A DNA stretch of 48,138 nt from Apostichopus californicus (lineage: Eukaryota; Echinodermata; Holothuroidea; Aspidochirotida; Stichopodidae): positions 1 to 48,138 of the forward strand of contig JAIPMN010000563.1 in the NCBI GenBank assembly GCA_020650975.1, written 5' to 3'. The notes beneath the pieces were generated by a model. That model did no database searches. It was not told the origin of the DNA and was given only the letters and a program-made list of their open reading frames with translations. Below are positions 26,323 through 38,936 of this stretch, piece by piece; position 1 is the stretch's first letter; the number at the start of each line of letters is the position of its first letter. The position numbers and the translations under genes were made by a program.

Positions 26323-26571
26323 CTACAGGTGGAGAGGAGGGGAAAAAATGTTTATGATCAGTCTTGACACATGTCACCTACAGGTGGAGAGGAGGGGAGA
26401 AAATGTTAATGATCAATCTATGTATGTCATCTACAGGTGGAGAGGAGGGAGAAAATGTTAATGATCAATATCATCATTTCTACAATCATAGGCCTCTACA
26501 GACCAAGTGGGGTATACCTACAGGTGGAGAAGAGGGGAGAAAATGTTAATGATCAGTCTTGACATATGCCC
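26321..26571 (-). repeat. Minisatellite built of exon A's 3' splice site (4 units)
   Basis: Units of 53-55 bp start at 26321, 26376, 26429 and 26516 (the third is enlarged by the partial exon copy). On the gene strand each unit carries AACATTTT-type sequence, a pyrimidine run CTCCCCTCCTCTCCA and CCTGTAG. The unit nearest the gene supplies the real exon A acceptor (AG at 26324-26323); the other AGs are at 26379-26378, 26432-26431 and 26519-26518. Confidence 0.92.
26463..26517 (-). pseudogene. Partial duplicate of neurabin exon A (pseudo-exon)
   Basis: 55 bp matching the first 55 bp of exon A (26268-26322) at 52 positions, with an intact copy of the acceptor before it. Two of the three differences turn exon CpGs into CpA (CGATCG to CAATCA). 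Its translation is [18 protein letters not shown], with Arg to Cys, then two codons later a stop in repeat sequence. It has no donor, so using this acceptor would give a truncated reading frame. Confidence 0.9.
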
Positions 26572-27726
26572 TACTGAATATTCTAACATGATCTCCTTCC
26601 GATTTACAATAATCAGCTGCCCTAACATAGTACCTTATCACACAACTATAATGAGTGTAATTTTTAATATTGTTATATTTCATGTCCATTGATCAGCCTT
26701 ACTGACATTTCCCACATACTGTACTGTTCAGTTTGAATATGATTATTTATGATTTATTCATGAATTTGAGCAGTAAATATGCACTTAGACAGACAAAGGA
26801 GCTAAATTTAGCATAATTTAAAACACAATGTTGAAACTTAATGTCCTACATCAGAATGGGTTAATAATTCTTTTCCATTGACCTACTTAACTTGGTCACT
26901 TTCAAGACTAACTCATATAGGCCTATCTGTAGTAACGCGACAATCAGATATTGTCATAGTGGGAGCACAGTGTTGAAAGGTTTATCATTGACTCTATAGA
27001 CACTGCAGAGCAAGAGTGCTGAGTTTGTGAGAAGACAGGTAAGCTAAGAGTGAAGTAAGTAGTTGATGTCCTATCAATGTATTTAAAAAATGCTTAAAAT
27101 TTCTTGCTACTCTTTCATCACCATGCATGACCACATAAAACCATATTATCCATTGATGAGATTGTATGCAGTAGTATACAGTATATATGTTGAGCCCCTG
27201 AAAGTACAAACTTTAGTATGTTGTAAAATCTTAGCTCTTGTCGACATTATAAAGGTATGCTCTCTCTTGATGTCATGACATAAAGTCACTGTAAAACTTA
27301 TTTTATGTGAAAACACATCTCTTGTTATTGTTATCTCTTGTTATTGTTATTATCATTTCCATGATTTTCTTTTGTGTTCCTTTGTTTTAATCTCTCCCTC
27401 ATGTTCATTTGGTTTCATTACTTTGAAACGAGGCACTTAAACTTCTTCTGTGCTGGAAGAAAATTTATAGTTTGGCTTCTCCTGTCTCTGGAACATCAAT
27501 CCAATTGGTTTTAATAGTCATCATCATTTTATCAAGAATAATTATGCGGTGCAAATTACCATAATTAGCACAAAGCCAAAGTCAGGGTGCAACTCTGAGT
27601 GCAAGTACAACCTACACAGTGTGAGCATCATTTTATATTTATATGATTATTATTATTATTACTCAATGTTATTAATATTTTCTGTAATTTTAGTACAATC
27701 TACAGAAACTCAAATAAGGCAAGAAT

Positions 27727-27868
27727 AGGTAACACTACACTGTTAGTTAATAATGATAACCATACCTCAACAGGTAACACTACACTGTTAGTTAATAATG
27801 ATAACCATACCTCAACAGGTAACACTACACTGTTAGTTAATAATGATAACCATACCTCAACAGGTAAC
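27727..27868. repeat. 45-bp tandem repeat, 3 full copies
   Basis: Identical units starting AGGTAACACTACACTGTTAG at 27727, 27772 and 27817, with a partial fourth copy. Near-perfect identity indicates a recent expansion. Confidence 0.95.
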
Positions 27869-28302
27869 TCAAAAAGTAATTTACAAACACCAAGACCTCA
27901 AGTCACTCTTCATATATGCACCATGTATATGCATCTGTTTAATTCTATGTTTGATATACAGCTGGTACACACATAGCTAGAACTATACATACCAGGAATT
28001 GATTGTAACATTATCAAGACATGGAATACACTAAAACATCCCTTGAAACAGATTCCAATGAATGAAGGGACACAAAGGAAATACAAAGAGTCTGTTTATT
28101 TTCATATTACTGGTTAAAGTCAGCAATCATTACATCATGTACTCACAATGATGTGTTTATGGTCCTATTGTAGGATCATTTCAATATCAATGTACAACAC
28201 ACAGACTGCTGCTGCAATGGGTAGGATATATCTGATATACAATATAGTCCTGTCGATGATACAGTAACAGGAATAAACATGAGCTCACACACTATGCTAA
28301 AT

Positions 28303-28660
28303 GTTAAAGGGACACAGTACAGGTCCTGCCACCTTCTAGGTTGCCTCAGGAAATATAACAGTGGTTAAGGGACACTTTACAATCCTAAGTTCCTTGTGCA
28401 AGTCCTGCCACATTCTAGGTTGGCTAGCAACTAAACATAGGTTAAGGGACACTTTACAATCCTAAGTTCCTTGTGCAAGTCCTGCCACATTCTAGGTTGG
28501 CTGTGCAACAAAACAGAGGTTAAAGGACACTTTACAATCATAAGTTCCTTTCGCGAGTTTGTCCACATTCTAGAATGGCTATAGAAACAAAACAGAGGTC
28601 AAGGGACACTTTACAATCCTAACTTCCTTGCACGAGTTTGTCCACATTCATCCACATCTA
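28303..28660. repeat. About 80-bp tandem array, 4 copies
   Basis: Units contain GTTAAGGGACACTTTACAAT, AAGTTCCTTG and CCACATTCTAGGTTGGCT. The last copies are diverged. Confidence 0.9.
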
Positions 28661-28805
28661 GGTCAATTAAATTACATCATTTAGTCAACAAAACATTAAT
28701 GTGGACATACTCCTGGCAGCATTAATCAGTAATTATCATTTATGACTACCATTAATGATGCAAAGAAGTGGAGACTGCCTTGTAGTTTTAATCATGGACA
28801 CTATA

Positions 28806-28860
28806 GGCTACATCAAGGCTACATCCAGGCTACATCAAGGCTACATCAAGGCTTCATCAA
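28806..28860. repeat. 11-bp tandem repeat, 5 copies
   Basis: Unit GGCTACATCAA with single-base variants. Confidence 0.9.
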
Positions 28861-29362
28861 TACATCTGTAGGCTCCATCAAGCTTTTGAAAATTTACCAG
28901 CTTTCATTGTGAATTTCTGATGACAAAGAACACATTTTCACAAAAATGGAACTGTTAAAAAAAAAAGGTAATTAGCCTCACTTGAAGGAGCACTTTTGAA
29001 AACATTAACTTCATGAAATCTGATGTCCAACTCAAGAGAACTTGCCATGAAAGAAATTTAAAACGACTTGGTCTTGTGGGGAATGGGTAATTACAATATC
29101 AATAAGAATCAATCAGATATTACTCTAAAACATTCAATCAACTACCACTAGTGACGTAAGAAGAAACTGAACATCATACGGCTAAGTTATTACTTGTGCC
29201 ATACACAGTTACGAATCCTATCTGTTATGTCTAATTAAATCTACAAAACGTGATATTTATAGCTTTTTAGCAATCTTTGTAGTTGGCATCTCCTGCAATA
29301 ATTCATGATTTACTTTAATGGCTGCCGTAAATCACTGTCAGCTGGTCTTCATGATTAGCACA

Positions 29363-29880
29363 GAGCAGCTACTAAAATGTATCTACTTCAGCTGTGTATA
29401 TAGGAAACAGGCAGCTACTAAGATGGGCAGCTACTAAAATGTATCCACTTCAGCTGTGTATATAGGAAATGGGCAGCTACTAAGATGGGCAGCTACTAAA
29501 ATGTATCCACTTCAGATGTATATAGGAAATGGGCAGCTACTAAGATGGGCAGCTACTAAAATGTATCCACTTCAGCTGTGTATATAGGAAATGGGCAGCT
29601 ACTAAGATGGGCAGCTACTAAAATGTATCCACTTCAGCTATATATAGGAAATGGGAAGCTACTAAGATGGGGCAGCTACTAAAATGGGATAGCTACTAAG
29701 ATGGGGCAGCTACTAAGATGGGACAGCTACTAAGATGGGCAGCTAATAAGATGGGCAGCTACTAAGATGGGACAGCTACTAAGATGGGACAGCTACTAAG
29801 ATGGGCAGCTACTAAGATGGGACAGCTACTAAGATGGGACAGCTACTAAGATGGGCAGCTACTAAGATGGGGCAGCTACT
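29363..29880. repeat. Nested minisatellite (17-bp and about 72-bp units)
   Basis: The left half repeats a block of about 72 bp containing GTATCCACTTCAGCTGTGTA and AGCTACTAAGATGGGC; the right half is nearly pure 16-17-bp AGCTACTAAGATGGGAC. The small unit is contained in the large one. Confidence 0.94.
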
Positions 29881-31451
29881 CGCAGTGTTCTGTGCCGCAA
29901 AGAGAAAGGAAAACGATAATTGTAAATACTGCCCCCATAAAGCAGGAGTGCTTAAGTTGTTTGGAGACATGTAAGTCAGAAATATGTAATTATGAGTGGA
30001 AAACAAAACTACAGTCATATCCAGCAGGTGGAGCACTGTTTAATAATTCTCCAATTCCAAACATAAAACCTTTTGAAGTGTAAATCTGAAACACAATACC
30101 TCTTGTCATTCACCTGTAGATATTGTACATAGGATATACATGTATGAAGAAACAACAACTACTATACATTTTACTGTATTCCAAACAAGCCTTGCAGAGA
30201 AACGTACAATCTTTCTCAGATTTTCAGTTATATACCTTATTTTATTCCCATGAGCATTCATATTCTGCCAATTCACAGTAAATGTCAGATACTCCTCTAG
30301 GCTGCCTAATTTCTTCTGAGGCTACACCTCCATAGCTCATACAAAACAGCGTGACCCTGATCAGTTAACTGTTCCCTCCAGAACTTTTCCAAGGTATCCC
30401 TGTAAAGTAATTCCTCACGCTATCTACAAAAAGTCATAGATTAATCTTGAAATAAAACCCTCCTCTGCAAGAAAAATATTAAATCAAAATCCTGCATTGA
30501 AAGATTCTCGAGATAAAAGTAAGGGATGAAACACTGAGTCTACGAACCCTTAGAGGCACCGTAGGAATTTTCGACTTCTGCCCCATTCACAATTTAATTT
30601 TCGAGTCTGACTGTAACTTGCGAAAAATACAAAAATGTGGATGGACCACAATTGATTTAATCATCAAGCTTGTCATATTAATTCAAGTGCTGAAGTACCT
30701 TGGGCAAACTAACAGAATCAACAGTTCACCTGTCTCTCACGTATATGCTACTATATCTCTTGCTTTGTGACAATTTTAGGGGCTGTTTCATCATAAAAGA
30801 GATTTCAGGAGTTTCCCCTCTGTATACTGTATACTTAATTTCATCAGAACGAGTACATAGATTTACTTTTCCTTTTACCAAAAGAACTCCTTCAGAGAAT
30901 TTTTAAAATTTTTAATTTGTCAGAAAATAACCATTTTAGACAAGTTGAAAAGAAGCATTTGCATTGGAAAGCATCAATTTGATGTACATTTGTCACCACT
31001 AATGTGAAACACTTGATTTCAAAACTTATTATTACACAGCATTGTATGCATGGTGATGTTAAATAATGCAAACACAAAACAATAAAAAACAAAAACTTAA
31101 GGAGAACTTGAAACAAGTTTGTCAATTCTCAAATTTGTACGGTAGCATCTCAAGTTAAAGACATCCTGTCTATGGCAACATGTATAGGTCTGTTACTGTG
31201 CTGCAGTAAATCACCAATGAGACCTATATGAAGTTATTATATAGAAACAAGACATGTACAAGATCTGTTTTAGTAGTTGGTCACAGTTATAGTTAAGTTT
31301 CACTACTGCTACATAACATTATAGGAACTAGGGCAACGTGTCTACCTTTACTACAACTGTGTGCAAACCTCTGCGGTCCCATTCTGCCACTAGCAGTTCT
31401 CATGTGCCAGGAATACATAATGCACTATCACATTAACATTAAGGGCTAGAG

Positions 31452-31846
31452 CAGCTGGTATATGAGGGGACCACTTACTGCTGGTATATGGCTGTTAAAG
31501 AGGGGACCACTTACTGCTGGAATATGGCTGTTAAAGAGGAGACCACTTACTGCTGGAATATGGCTGTTAATGAAGGGACCACTTACTGCTGGTATATGGC
31601 TGTTGAGGGGACCACTTACTGCTGGTATATGGCTGTTAAAGAAGGGACCACTTACTGCTGGTATATGGCTGTGAAAGAGGGGACCACTTACTGCTGGAAT
31701 ATGGCTGTTAATGAGGGGACCACTAACTGCTGGTATATGGCTGTTAATGAGGGGACCACTTACTGCTGGTATATGGCTGTGAAAGAGGGGACCACTTACT
31801 GCTGGAATATGGCTGTTAATGAGGGGACCACTAACTGCTGGTATAG
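31452..31846. repeat. 36-bp minisatellite, about 11 copies
   Basis: The unit contains GGGACCACTTACTGCTGG and TATATGGCTGTTAAAGAG. The period is a multiple of three, giving long plus-strand frames (for example repeats of GTTYCWNMAVKE) that are artefacts. On the minus strand each unit shows CCCCTCTTTAACAG followed 13 bases later by GTAAGT. Confidence 0.95.
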
Positions 31847-32401
31847 CAGAAGATGGTACACTATATAGACAATGTACATCACCAGTGCAATGCTTGTATA
31901 ACAGACCATGTTGAGAGGACTCTGGTTTTTAGGTTGCATCAGCCAATAGTGAAAAGGCTTTATAGATTATAGTAATGTTATGGCTGTATAAATGTGTCAC
32001 ATTTCTCTGATTAATGATATTAAAATATTTTCATGTATGGGCCGCTTATGATGCAGAGCAACTTGATTTCAGAAACTCAAACAATTCCTGGTTAGATTAA
32101 TGTCAGACACTATGTCTACAAGATAGTATACTGCACAGAAACTCAGACAATTTCTGGTTAGAATAATGTCAAATACTATGTCTGCAAGATAGTATACTGC
32201 ATTTTCCATCTTCAGTCTACAACTGCAGTCTACAATTGCATTGTGACCTTACTAAGCCCTTTAACCTGGGTCATGGCCTACACCCTCTTCCATTTACCAC
32301 CGACAGGTAAAAGATGAGTGCAGAAAATTCCCTCACTTTGCAAATGATGTTAAAACATGTTTTTATTCTCTTTCTTTTTTTGTGAAGAGGGTCTGACCAT
32401 A

Positions 32402-32463
32402 GTATCAAGTGATCAGTATGATCAAGTGATCAAGTGATCAAGTGACCATAGTGATCAAGTGTT
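32402..32463. repeat. GATCAAGT short tandem repeat
   Basis: Irregular repeats of GTGATCAA over about 60 bp. Confidence 0.8.
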
Positions 32464-34867
32464 CATAAATAAACCTAATTACCTTCATACATACAGTAGT
32501 ACAAACTATAAGCTACAGTCTACAGTTAACATCAACCTAAGTCATGTTTACATAGTAGTATCAAACACAGCAGGATTATGCAATGGATGGAATACTACAT
32601 TAGTTGTGAGGAGATAGGTAAGAAATGCAGCAGAGCAAACGTTTCCATGGCAGCAACATCTATCAGTAGAACATGTTTATAATATCTTGACCTTTCTCAG
32701 TGGATCATAATTTTGGATCCATTCTTCAACTCTATGGTTTATGATTTCTGTTAAAAGCATCAAAATCACATCTAATTGTTAGGTAATGTTTTTTTAATTT
32801 TTCACCTTATGGCTACCAATATAGAAGCACATGTGTTTTGTACCTAGTACATGAAATTAAAGCCGATGGTTTAAAATAATGAATAACATGAACATCAAAA
32901 AGTTTGGCAAATGATGATAAAACTACCGATGCAAGATCCTTTAAATAAAACATTCACAAACACATGAAGCCTTAAGGGTTATGGTAAAACTGAAGAGTGT
33001 TGACATGTGTTGGTTGGTTCATGACTATCTTTTCACTCTCAACAATTGTCTCCGATCAAACACCAATTTATTTGCCACATCTGACGGTGGTACCGTCAGT
33101 CAGATGGATTTGCTATATTTGAATGAATAACGATGAAGGGTTATAACTCAATATTCACAACCCAATGAAACAAATTTAATGTTTGAAAAGACTGATAAAT
33201 AACGTTTAAGAGATGTTGAAGGCTATACTATACACAGATGAAGTAAAAGTAGATGTGCAAAACTTTAACCAGAAAGTCATTTTTATGAGTACAACAAATT
33301 ATGCAGAATTAAACAATTTTATAATTTCTCAATCTTTGATTAACAAGCTGAAGATATAGTTCATACAGCAAAGTTTGTAAGAAACAAATTCAATGTCCTA
33401 GTTAAAAAATCAGAAATAACTTAAGTGTCAGCTTAACATTTTTTCCTCTTTTTGGTATTACAAACAGGTAAGGATTTGAGTGGGTGGGGGGAGGGGAGGG
33501 GACGGGAAGGAAAGGAAAGGGGGAGATGCTTTACAGAGTATTTTTCCCTTATTTCCCCTCAACAATGAGTTGCTGTGTTTACCAAACATTCTTACTTTCT
33601 TCCACTACATGCTTCTACAATTTTGTAAACAAATCATTTTAGAAATATCTATCCAATTGTTTTTAAGATGTGACTTAGAAAACCTCTCTCTTAGATACAA
33701 ATATTTTTGCACCTAAAGAGTTACCTGCTGATTAATTGTCAAGTTGTCATTTTGTTTCTTCGTAGCCGTTGGCTATTGGTTAAATGCAGCAATGCAACTA
33801 CTGAAAACCTCCAGTCCGTCAGACCGTATATTGAATTAAGAGTTAAAGAGAAGAATGACTCTATAAACCTCAGCTGCTCATTGGAAGTAGCCAAAGGCAG
33901 CGTAAATGTCAGATGGACGGCTGCTGAATGCAATTACCATCAGTTTTGATTGGATGAGCTAAACCATGTTGTCAACCTTATGCAAATTGTTTGTTTTTAA
34001 TTTGCCCTTAATTGTCTGTTTTTTCTTTGCACCTTTAGTTAACCTATGAACGATTATTTTTCCTTGAGTTTTTCCACTGAAGTGACTTTTTCGTGAAATC
34101 TATTTCTCCAAATTATTTCCTGGTCTTCAGAACAAATACTTTTTGAGTACAAGGTCTTGCTGTTATTTAAGACTTGACTATGTCACAATTGCATCCTCAT
34201 CCTTGACAAAGCTATAGATTCTCCTCCTATTGATGGATATTGTAAACCTGGAAACACAAATGTGTAGACACAACTAATGTTGAATTACTTTGGAATCTGC
34301 AGATGAATACATTAAAAAGTTGTCTGTTGATATCAACCAACGTTTGTTTTAAGTTATAATGTAAATATTAGCTATGGCATACCATCTCAATCCTGCCCAG
34401 TTGATAGTATGTTAAAGGTTATATAAGAGCTAGACAAAATTACAGCCCTCACCAGAGAAATATGTTAAGATTAAGTATATATTCTTAGATCACTATACTG
34501 TATTAGTCTTCATTTAGACTCACACATGTCTTTATCATGTTTTCTCATGTTTCTCATGTTTTTAATGTTGGGAAATGGCAACAGTTCAACAATAATAAAC
34601 TGGAAAATAGGTCTTCTACATTTTTGTTGGTTTTTAAGATATTCAATGTCTTGAATGACACTTTACGACAAATTGATGATGAAATCAGCTTTGCTCTTCT
34701 TGACACATTAGTTGTTCTTGACCAATTAGCACGTTAATACTTTGTTTTATTAAACTGCTAATAAACTATGTCAAAACTCAAACTTAAAAACTTGTTTTAC
34801 CCCACACTGATAGAAATTGTGTTCAGTGACCTATTACATGTCTAATGCCAGACTTTGGTAGGATTAT

Positions 34868-35320
34868 AACTTTGTGTTACTCTGAATAAGCCATGTAATA
34901 ATATACACACACATAGATGGATACACTACTTTGTGTTACTCTGAATAAACCATGTAATAATATACACACACATAGATGGATACGCTACTTTGTGTTACTC
35001 TGAATAAACCATGTAATAATATACACACACATAGATGGATACGCTACTTTGTGTTACTCTGAATAAAACATGTAATAATATCCACACACATAGATGGATA
35101 CGCTACTTTGTGTTACTCTGAATAAACCATGTAATAATATCCACATACATAGATGGATACGCTACTTTGTGTTAAGTTTCTGAATAAGTCATGTAATAAT
35201 ATACACACACATAGATGGATACGCTACTTTGTGTTCAATACTGAATAAACCATGTAATAATATACACACACATAGATGGATACTCTACTTTGTGTTAAGT
35301 CTCTGAATAAGCCATGTAAT
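34868..35320. repeat. 59-bp tandem array, about 8 copies
   Basis: Units begin ACTTTGTGTTACTCTGAATA and contain CACACATAGATGGATAC. Copies are highly similar. The array ends exactly where the next, unrelated array begins. Confidence 0.95.
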
Positions 35321-35684
35321 GTATCTATGTTCCAGTCTACAGACAGGTTTCTGCTGAAATGTATCTATGTTCAAATCTAAAGACAGGTTTCTGCAATGTA
35401 TCTATGTTCCAGTATAAAGACAGGTTTCTGCTGCAATGTATCTATTGTCCAGTCTACAGACAGGTTTCTGCTGCAATGTATCTATGTTCCAGTCTACAGA
35501 CAGGTTCCTGGTGCAATGTATCTATGTTCCAGTCTACAGACAGGTTTCTGCTGCAATATATCTATGTTCCAGTCTACAGACAGGTTTCTGCTGCAATGTA
35601 TCTATGTTCCAGTCTACAGACAGGTTCCTGCTGCAATGTATCTATGTTCCAGTCTACAAACAGGTTTCTGCTGCAATATATCTA
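35321..35684. repeat. 40-bp tandem array, about 9 copies
   Basis: Units GTATCTATGTTCCAGTCTAC followed by AGACAGGTTTCTGCTGCAAT. Three plus-strand frames stay open through it because 40-bp units rotate the frame; none is a gene. Confidence 0.95.
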
Positions 35685-36483
35685 TCCTAAGTATCATTTC
35701 AGAGAATAGAGAAAAACATGGTAAAATACTTCTTTGTATTTATACCTATTTTGAATCAACAGTTCCTCTCTGCCTAAGGGATTAATAGGCCTCGGTGACG
35801 CCTTACAAATTCAATTTTCTCCTACCAATTCCAGGGTAATAAGGTAACATTTGGAATAGTTAGCCATGAAAGAAAACTGGTTGGTTCCCCTGGCTCTGTA
35901 TCAGATGCCCTAGCGTCCTCTTTATAAGTAACCTTGAGGTGCTATATAACCTTTCAAGTTTGATTGGGTTAACCCTCGAAATTTCTACGAAATTTGAGCT
36001 TTTGAATCTTGATTTTGTGGCTTTGAATGTTTTGCATTTACAGATACTGAGAAATTAATTAGCATACCTTGGTTATCTTTCTCCTAAGGAATACTTTTAT
36101 GGAGGTGGACTTCAAGAGAATAAATCAATAAAACCACAGAGTTTTCTGAGAGCTGACAAAAGTAGGACTGCAGGTGAAGGATCAAACAGAAACTGAGGTA
36201 GCCGGACTACCGGACTACTTACCAAGAATCAATACTGTCAGTGCAATGCAGTGTGTCCATAACACAGTATGACTAACTGACATGGACTCATGGCTACAGG
36301 CAATTTCAAATGATACAGTTGATATGGTCAAGATGGTGACCAAACTAGACCTAACAACTTTATTTGCATAAACTTGTTTTGTTTTACCTAGTTGGCATGA
36401 ATATTCAATAGATCTGAAACAGTAACAAGCAGTTGATGAATAGTGATGGTCATAAAGTAATTTGAGGTAATGATTTCCACTTT

Positions 36484-36845
36484 GGTATAATTGGACATAT
36501 CCCTCTCTGGTACAATTGGACATATCCCTCACTGGTACAATTGGACATATCCCTCTATTGTACAATTGGACATATCCCTCTATGGTACAATTGGACATAT
36601 CCCTCTCTGGTACAATTGGACATATCCCTCACCGGTACAATTGGACATATCCCTCTCTGGTAACATTGGACATATCCCTCTCTGGTACAATTGGACATAT
36701 CCCACTCTGGTATAATTGGACATATCCCTCACCGGTTCAATTGGACATATCCCTCTCTGGTAACATTGGACATATCCCTCTCTGGTACAATTGGACATAT
36801 CCCTCTCTGGTACAATTGGACATATCCCTCTCTGGTACAATTGGA
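36484..36845. repeat. 24-25-bp minisatellite, about 15 copies
   Basis: Unit TTGGACATATCCCTCTCTGG plus TACAA, with CTCACCGG and TAACA variants. Frames open on both strands are repeat artefacts. Confidence 0.95.
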
Positions 36846-36988
36846 ATGTTTAAAATGCAGAACATGAAAAGAGCATACAATCTATATAGGGACACGTATG
36901 ATGGAAACTTCCATCAATAGCCAGAGCTTTATAAAGACCATTTGTAACCAAAGACAAGTATGTTAGATTTGGAATGAGGAGGGAGTCC

Positions 36989-37746
36989 TTAAAGGAATTG
37001 TCTGGTGGAAGATTTTGATACATTGTCCTCATAGTTCTTATTTTTTCTTTCTACCCATGTGAAAATGTCCCCATTCGATGTTTACTTCTTGTAGAAATCT
37101 GGTTTTCAAATTCACCAGTTTCTCACCAAAAGCACTGTTTGTTTGAACGCATCATTTGGTCATTGACTTAGTGCAGGCAAATAGGCAAACTGAGCGACTT
37201 GAAGTTAGAACTCCTATTTCCGCAGCAAATACACTCTCGCGTGGACACGCACAGGTGATTGCCTTTTATATATTACGTACACATCGCGAACGTATGTACA
37301 GCCTACCATGCCCAGTTGGTATACGTACATAGCGTTGCACATAATACTCTCACACTCAAACCACAGTTCATAAACTGTTCTTCGAAATTGCTGAAATAAA
37401 ATTCACATATCAACTTTACAGTAAAGGGAAACTTGAAAAGTATTTGGAACACCAAAAGATGAAACTTGGCGGAATCGATGTCAGAGCAGAATGTAGTATC
37501 GAGAAGCTTAGGCTTCGCAGAACTGTTCGATTGTAAACGTTAGAGTAGCCTACATGCGAACATTGTTCACCTTGGAGCTGGACAGTGCGATGTATAAACA
37601 ACGAAGAGTCTCCTGTTCAAACTTATCTTGTGTTACACAAAAATCTTGAACGCAACATTAGCATTCTCCTATTTTGAAAACACGTTTGGAAAATTATTTA
37701 TCATTTTTAAGGAAACTTCTAAGGGCTACCAGACAATTCCTTTTAA
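36989..37746. mobile_element. Non-autonomous DNA transposon (MITE-like), TTAA-flanked
   Basis: 758 bp flanked by TTAA on both sides (36989-36992 and 37743-37746). The ends are a perfect 16-bp terminal inverted repeat, AAAGGAATTGTCTGGT (36991-37006) and its complement (37728-37743), overlapping the TTAA by a base or two. The interior is richer in CpG (around 37170-37600) than the flanks and has no transposase frame. The TTAA target suggests a piggyBac-type origin, which is inference; one extra A at one end leaves the exact target duplication open. Confidence 0.7.
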
Positions 37747-38936
37747 ATCAGAAGTCAGGATGATTACTGTAGAGTGACTAATAGTACCAGTTTAGGAAGT
37801 TGAGTAGATAGGAAACTGTGATTGGAGAGGAGAGACAGGAAAGCCAAGGTACATATATTGATCAAGGCTTGTAGTTGTTCACATGCAACTAATTTATATT
37901 TATCTATAATTGCTTTTATCATCTTTTGTATGAATCCAACCAATGTCTTTGGTTGATATTGGCTGTTTGTAGTATAACTTGCAAGGCGATCTACTAATTT
38001 ATATTCAGATTCACTTGATTGCTATCCACAGCTCCATCTTAATTGTTTCCAAGTCAGTGTGCAGATGTTCATTACTTATACAGATCATCATAATTCTCAG
38101 TGACTCCAAAACTTTCCTGGTTTGGATGACTGCAAAGGCTGCAATACTTACCTGTCTACACTTTTCTGATGCACTTCCCCATCTACCTAGTAAATATTAA
38201 ACTATTGTAAACCCAATGACCCACTTCCAGAACAATGACCATTCTTCTTCCAAAAAGGAAAGGAACGTAAAAATGACAGAGAGACAGTTGATTAATTTTT
38301 GTTTGTTTAGCAGAGCTATATATGTTAAAATCTGCAAGACATAAATGCAACACAAAATACATGAGAATAATATTACAAGTTTAGGAGTAGTAACTTCTTT
38401 GTACTTAAATCTTTTCTTTGTCTTAGGATTAACAAGTGACATGAAGAAGAGAAAGATTGACAATTAATTGACCAAATTGATGAAATACTGGATAAAGATC
38501 TTCCCAGAAACAGGGCATTGGGAGAAATTTATACATTATTCTAAATTTTAATGAATAACATTGATCTGTTGTGATTTAGAGCACGGAAGTACAGTAATAC
38601 AGAATAGTAGCAAAGTGCACTTCACTTTCACTTCATTTCAAATGCACAACAATTTAATCAATATTTTGATGTTCACATTATCCAAAATCGAGAACCAACC
38701 AAAATACTTGCAGACACAGCCAGGTGTGTAACCAGATCTTCAACTGTCAGGAGAGGAGGGATAAGGGAGAAAGGGATAGAGAAAGGTCTCAGTCAATTAT
38801 AGTTGACTGACGTACAATTTTCAACAGACAGCTATCTCTGTCGTCTTTAAGGTCAGTTCAGTCTCAATACATTGCTAAAATTGTACCAATTTGTTTCTAA
38901 TTATTGGCCGAATCTCCGATTGCCCTCATCCATCGT

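Noticed and set aside
31462-31868. 70- and 126-codon frames with a repeated GTTYCWNMAVKE-like motif
   Set aside because: Created by the 36-bp minisatellite; two frames are open at once, with no signal peptide or splice context.
33789-33801. 13-base match to microRNA miR-33 (GTAGTTGCATTGC on the minus strand)
   Set aside because: The miR-33 seed GTGCATT is absent and I see no precursor hairpin.
35359-36920. Overlapping frames of 74-134 codons on both strands
   Set aside because: Products of the 40-bp and 25-bp arrays; the same repeated peptide appears in shifted frames.
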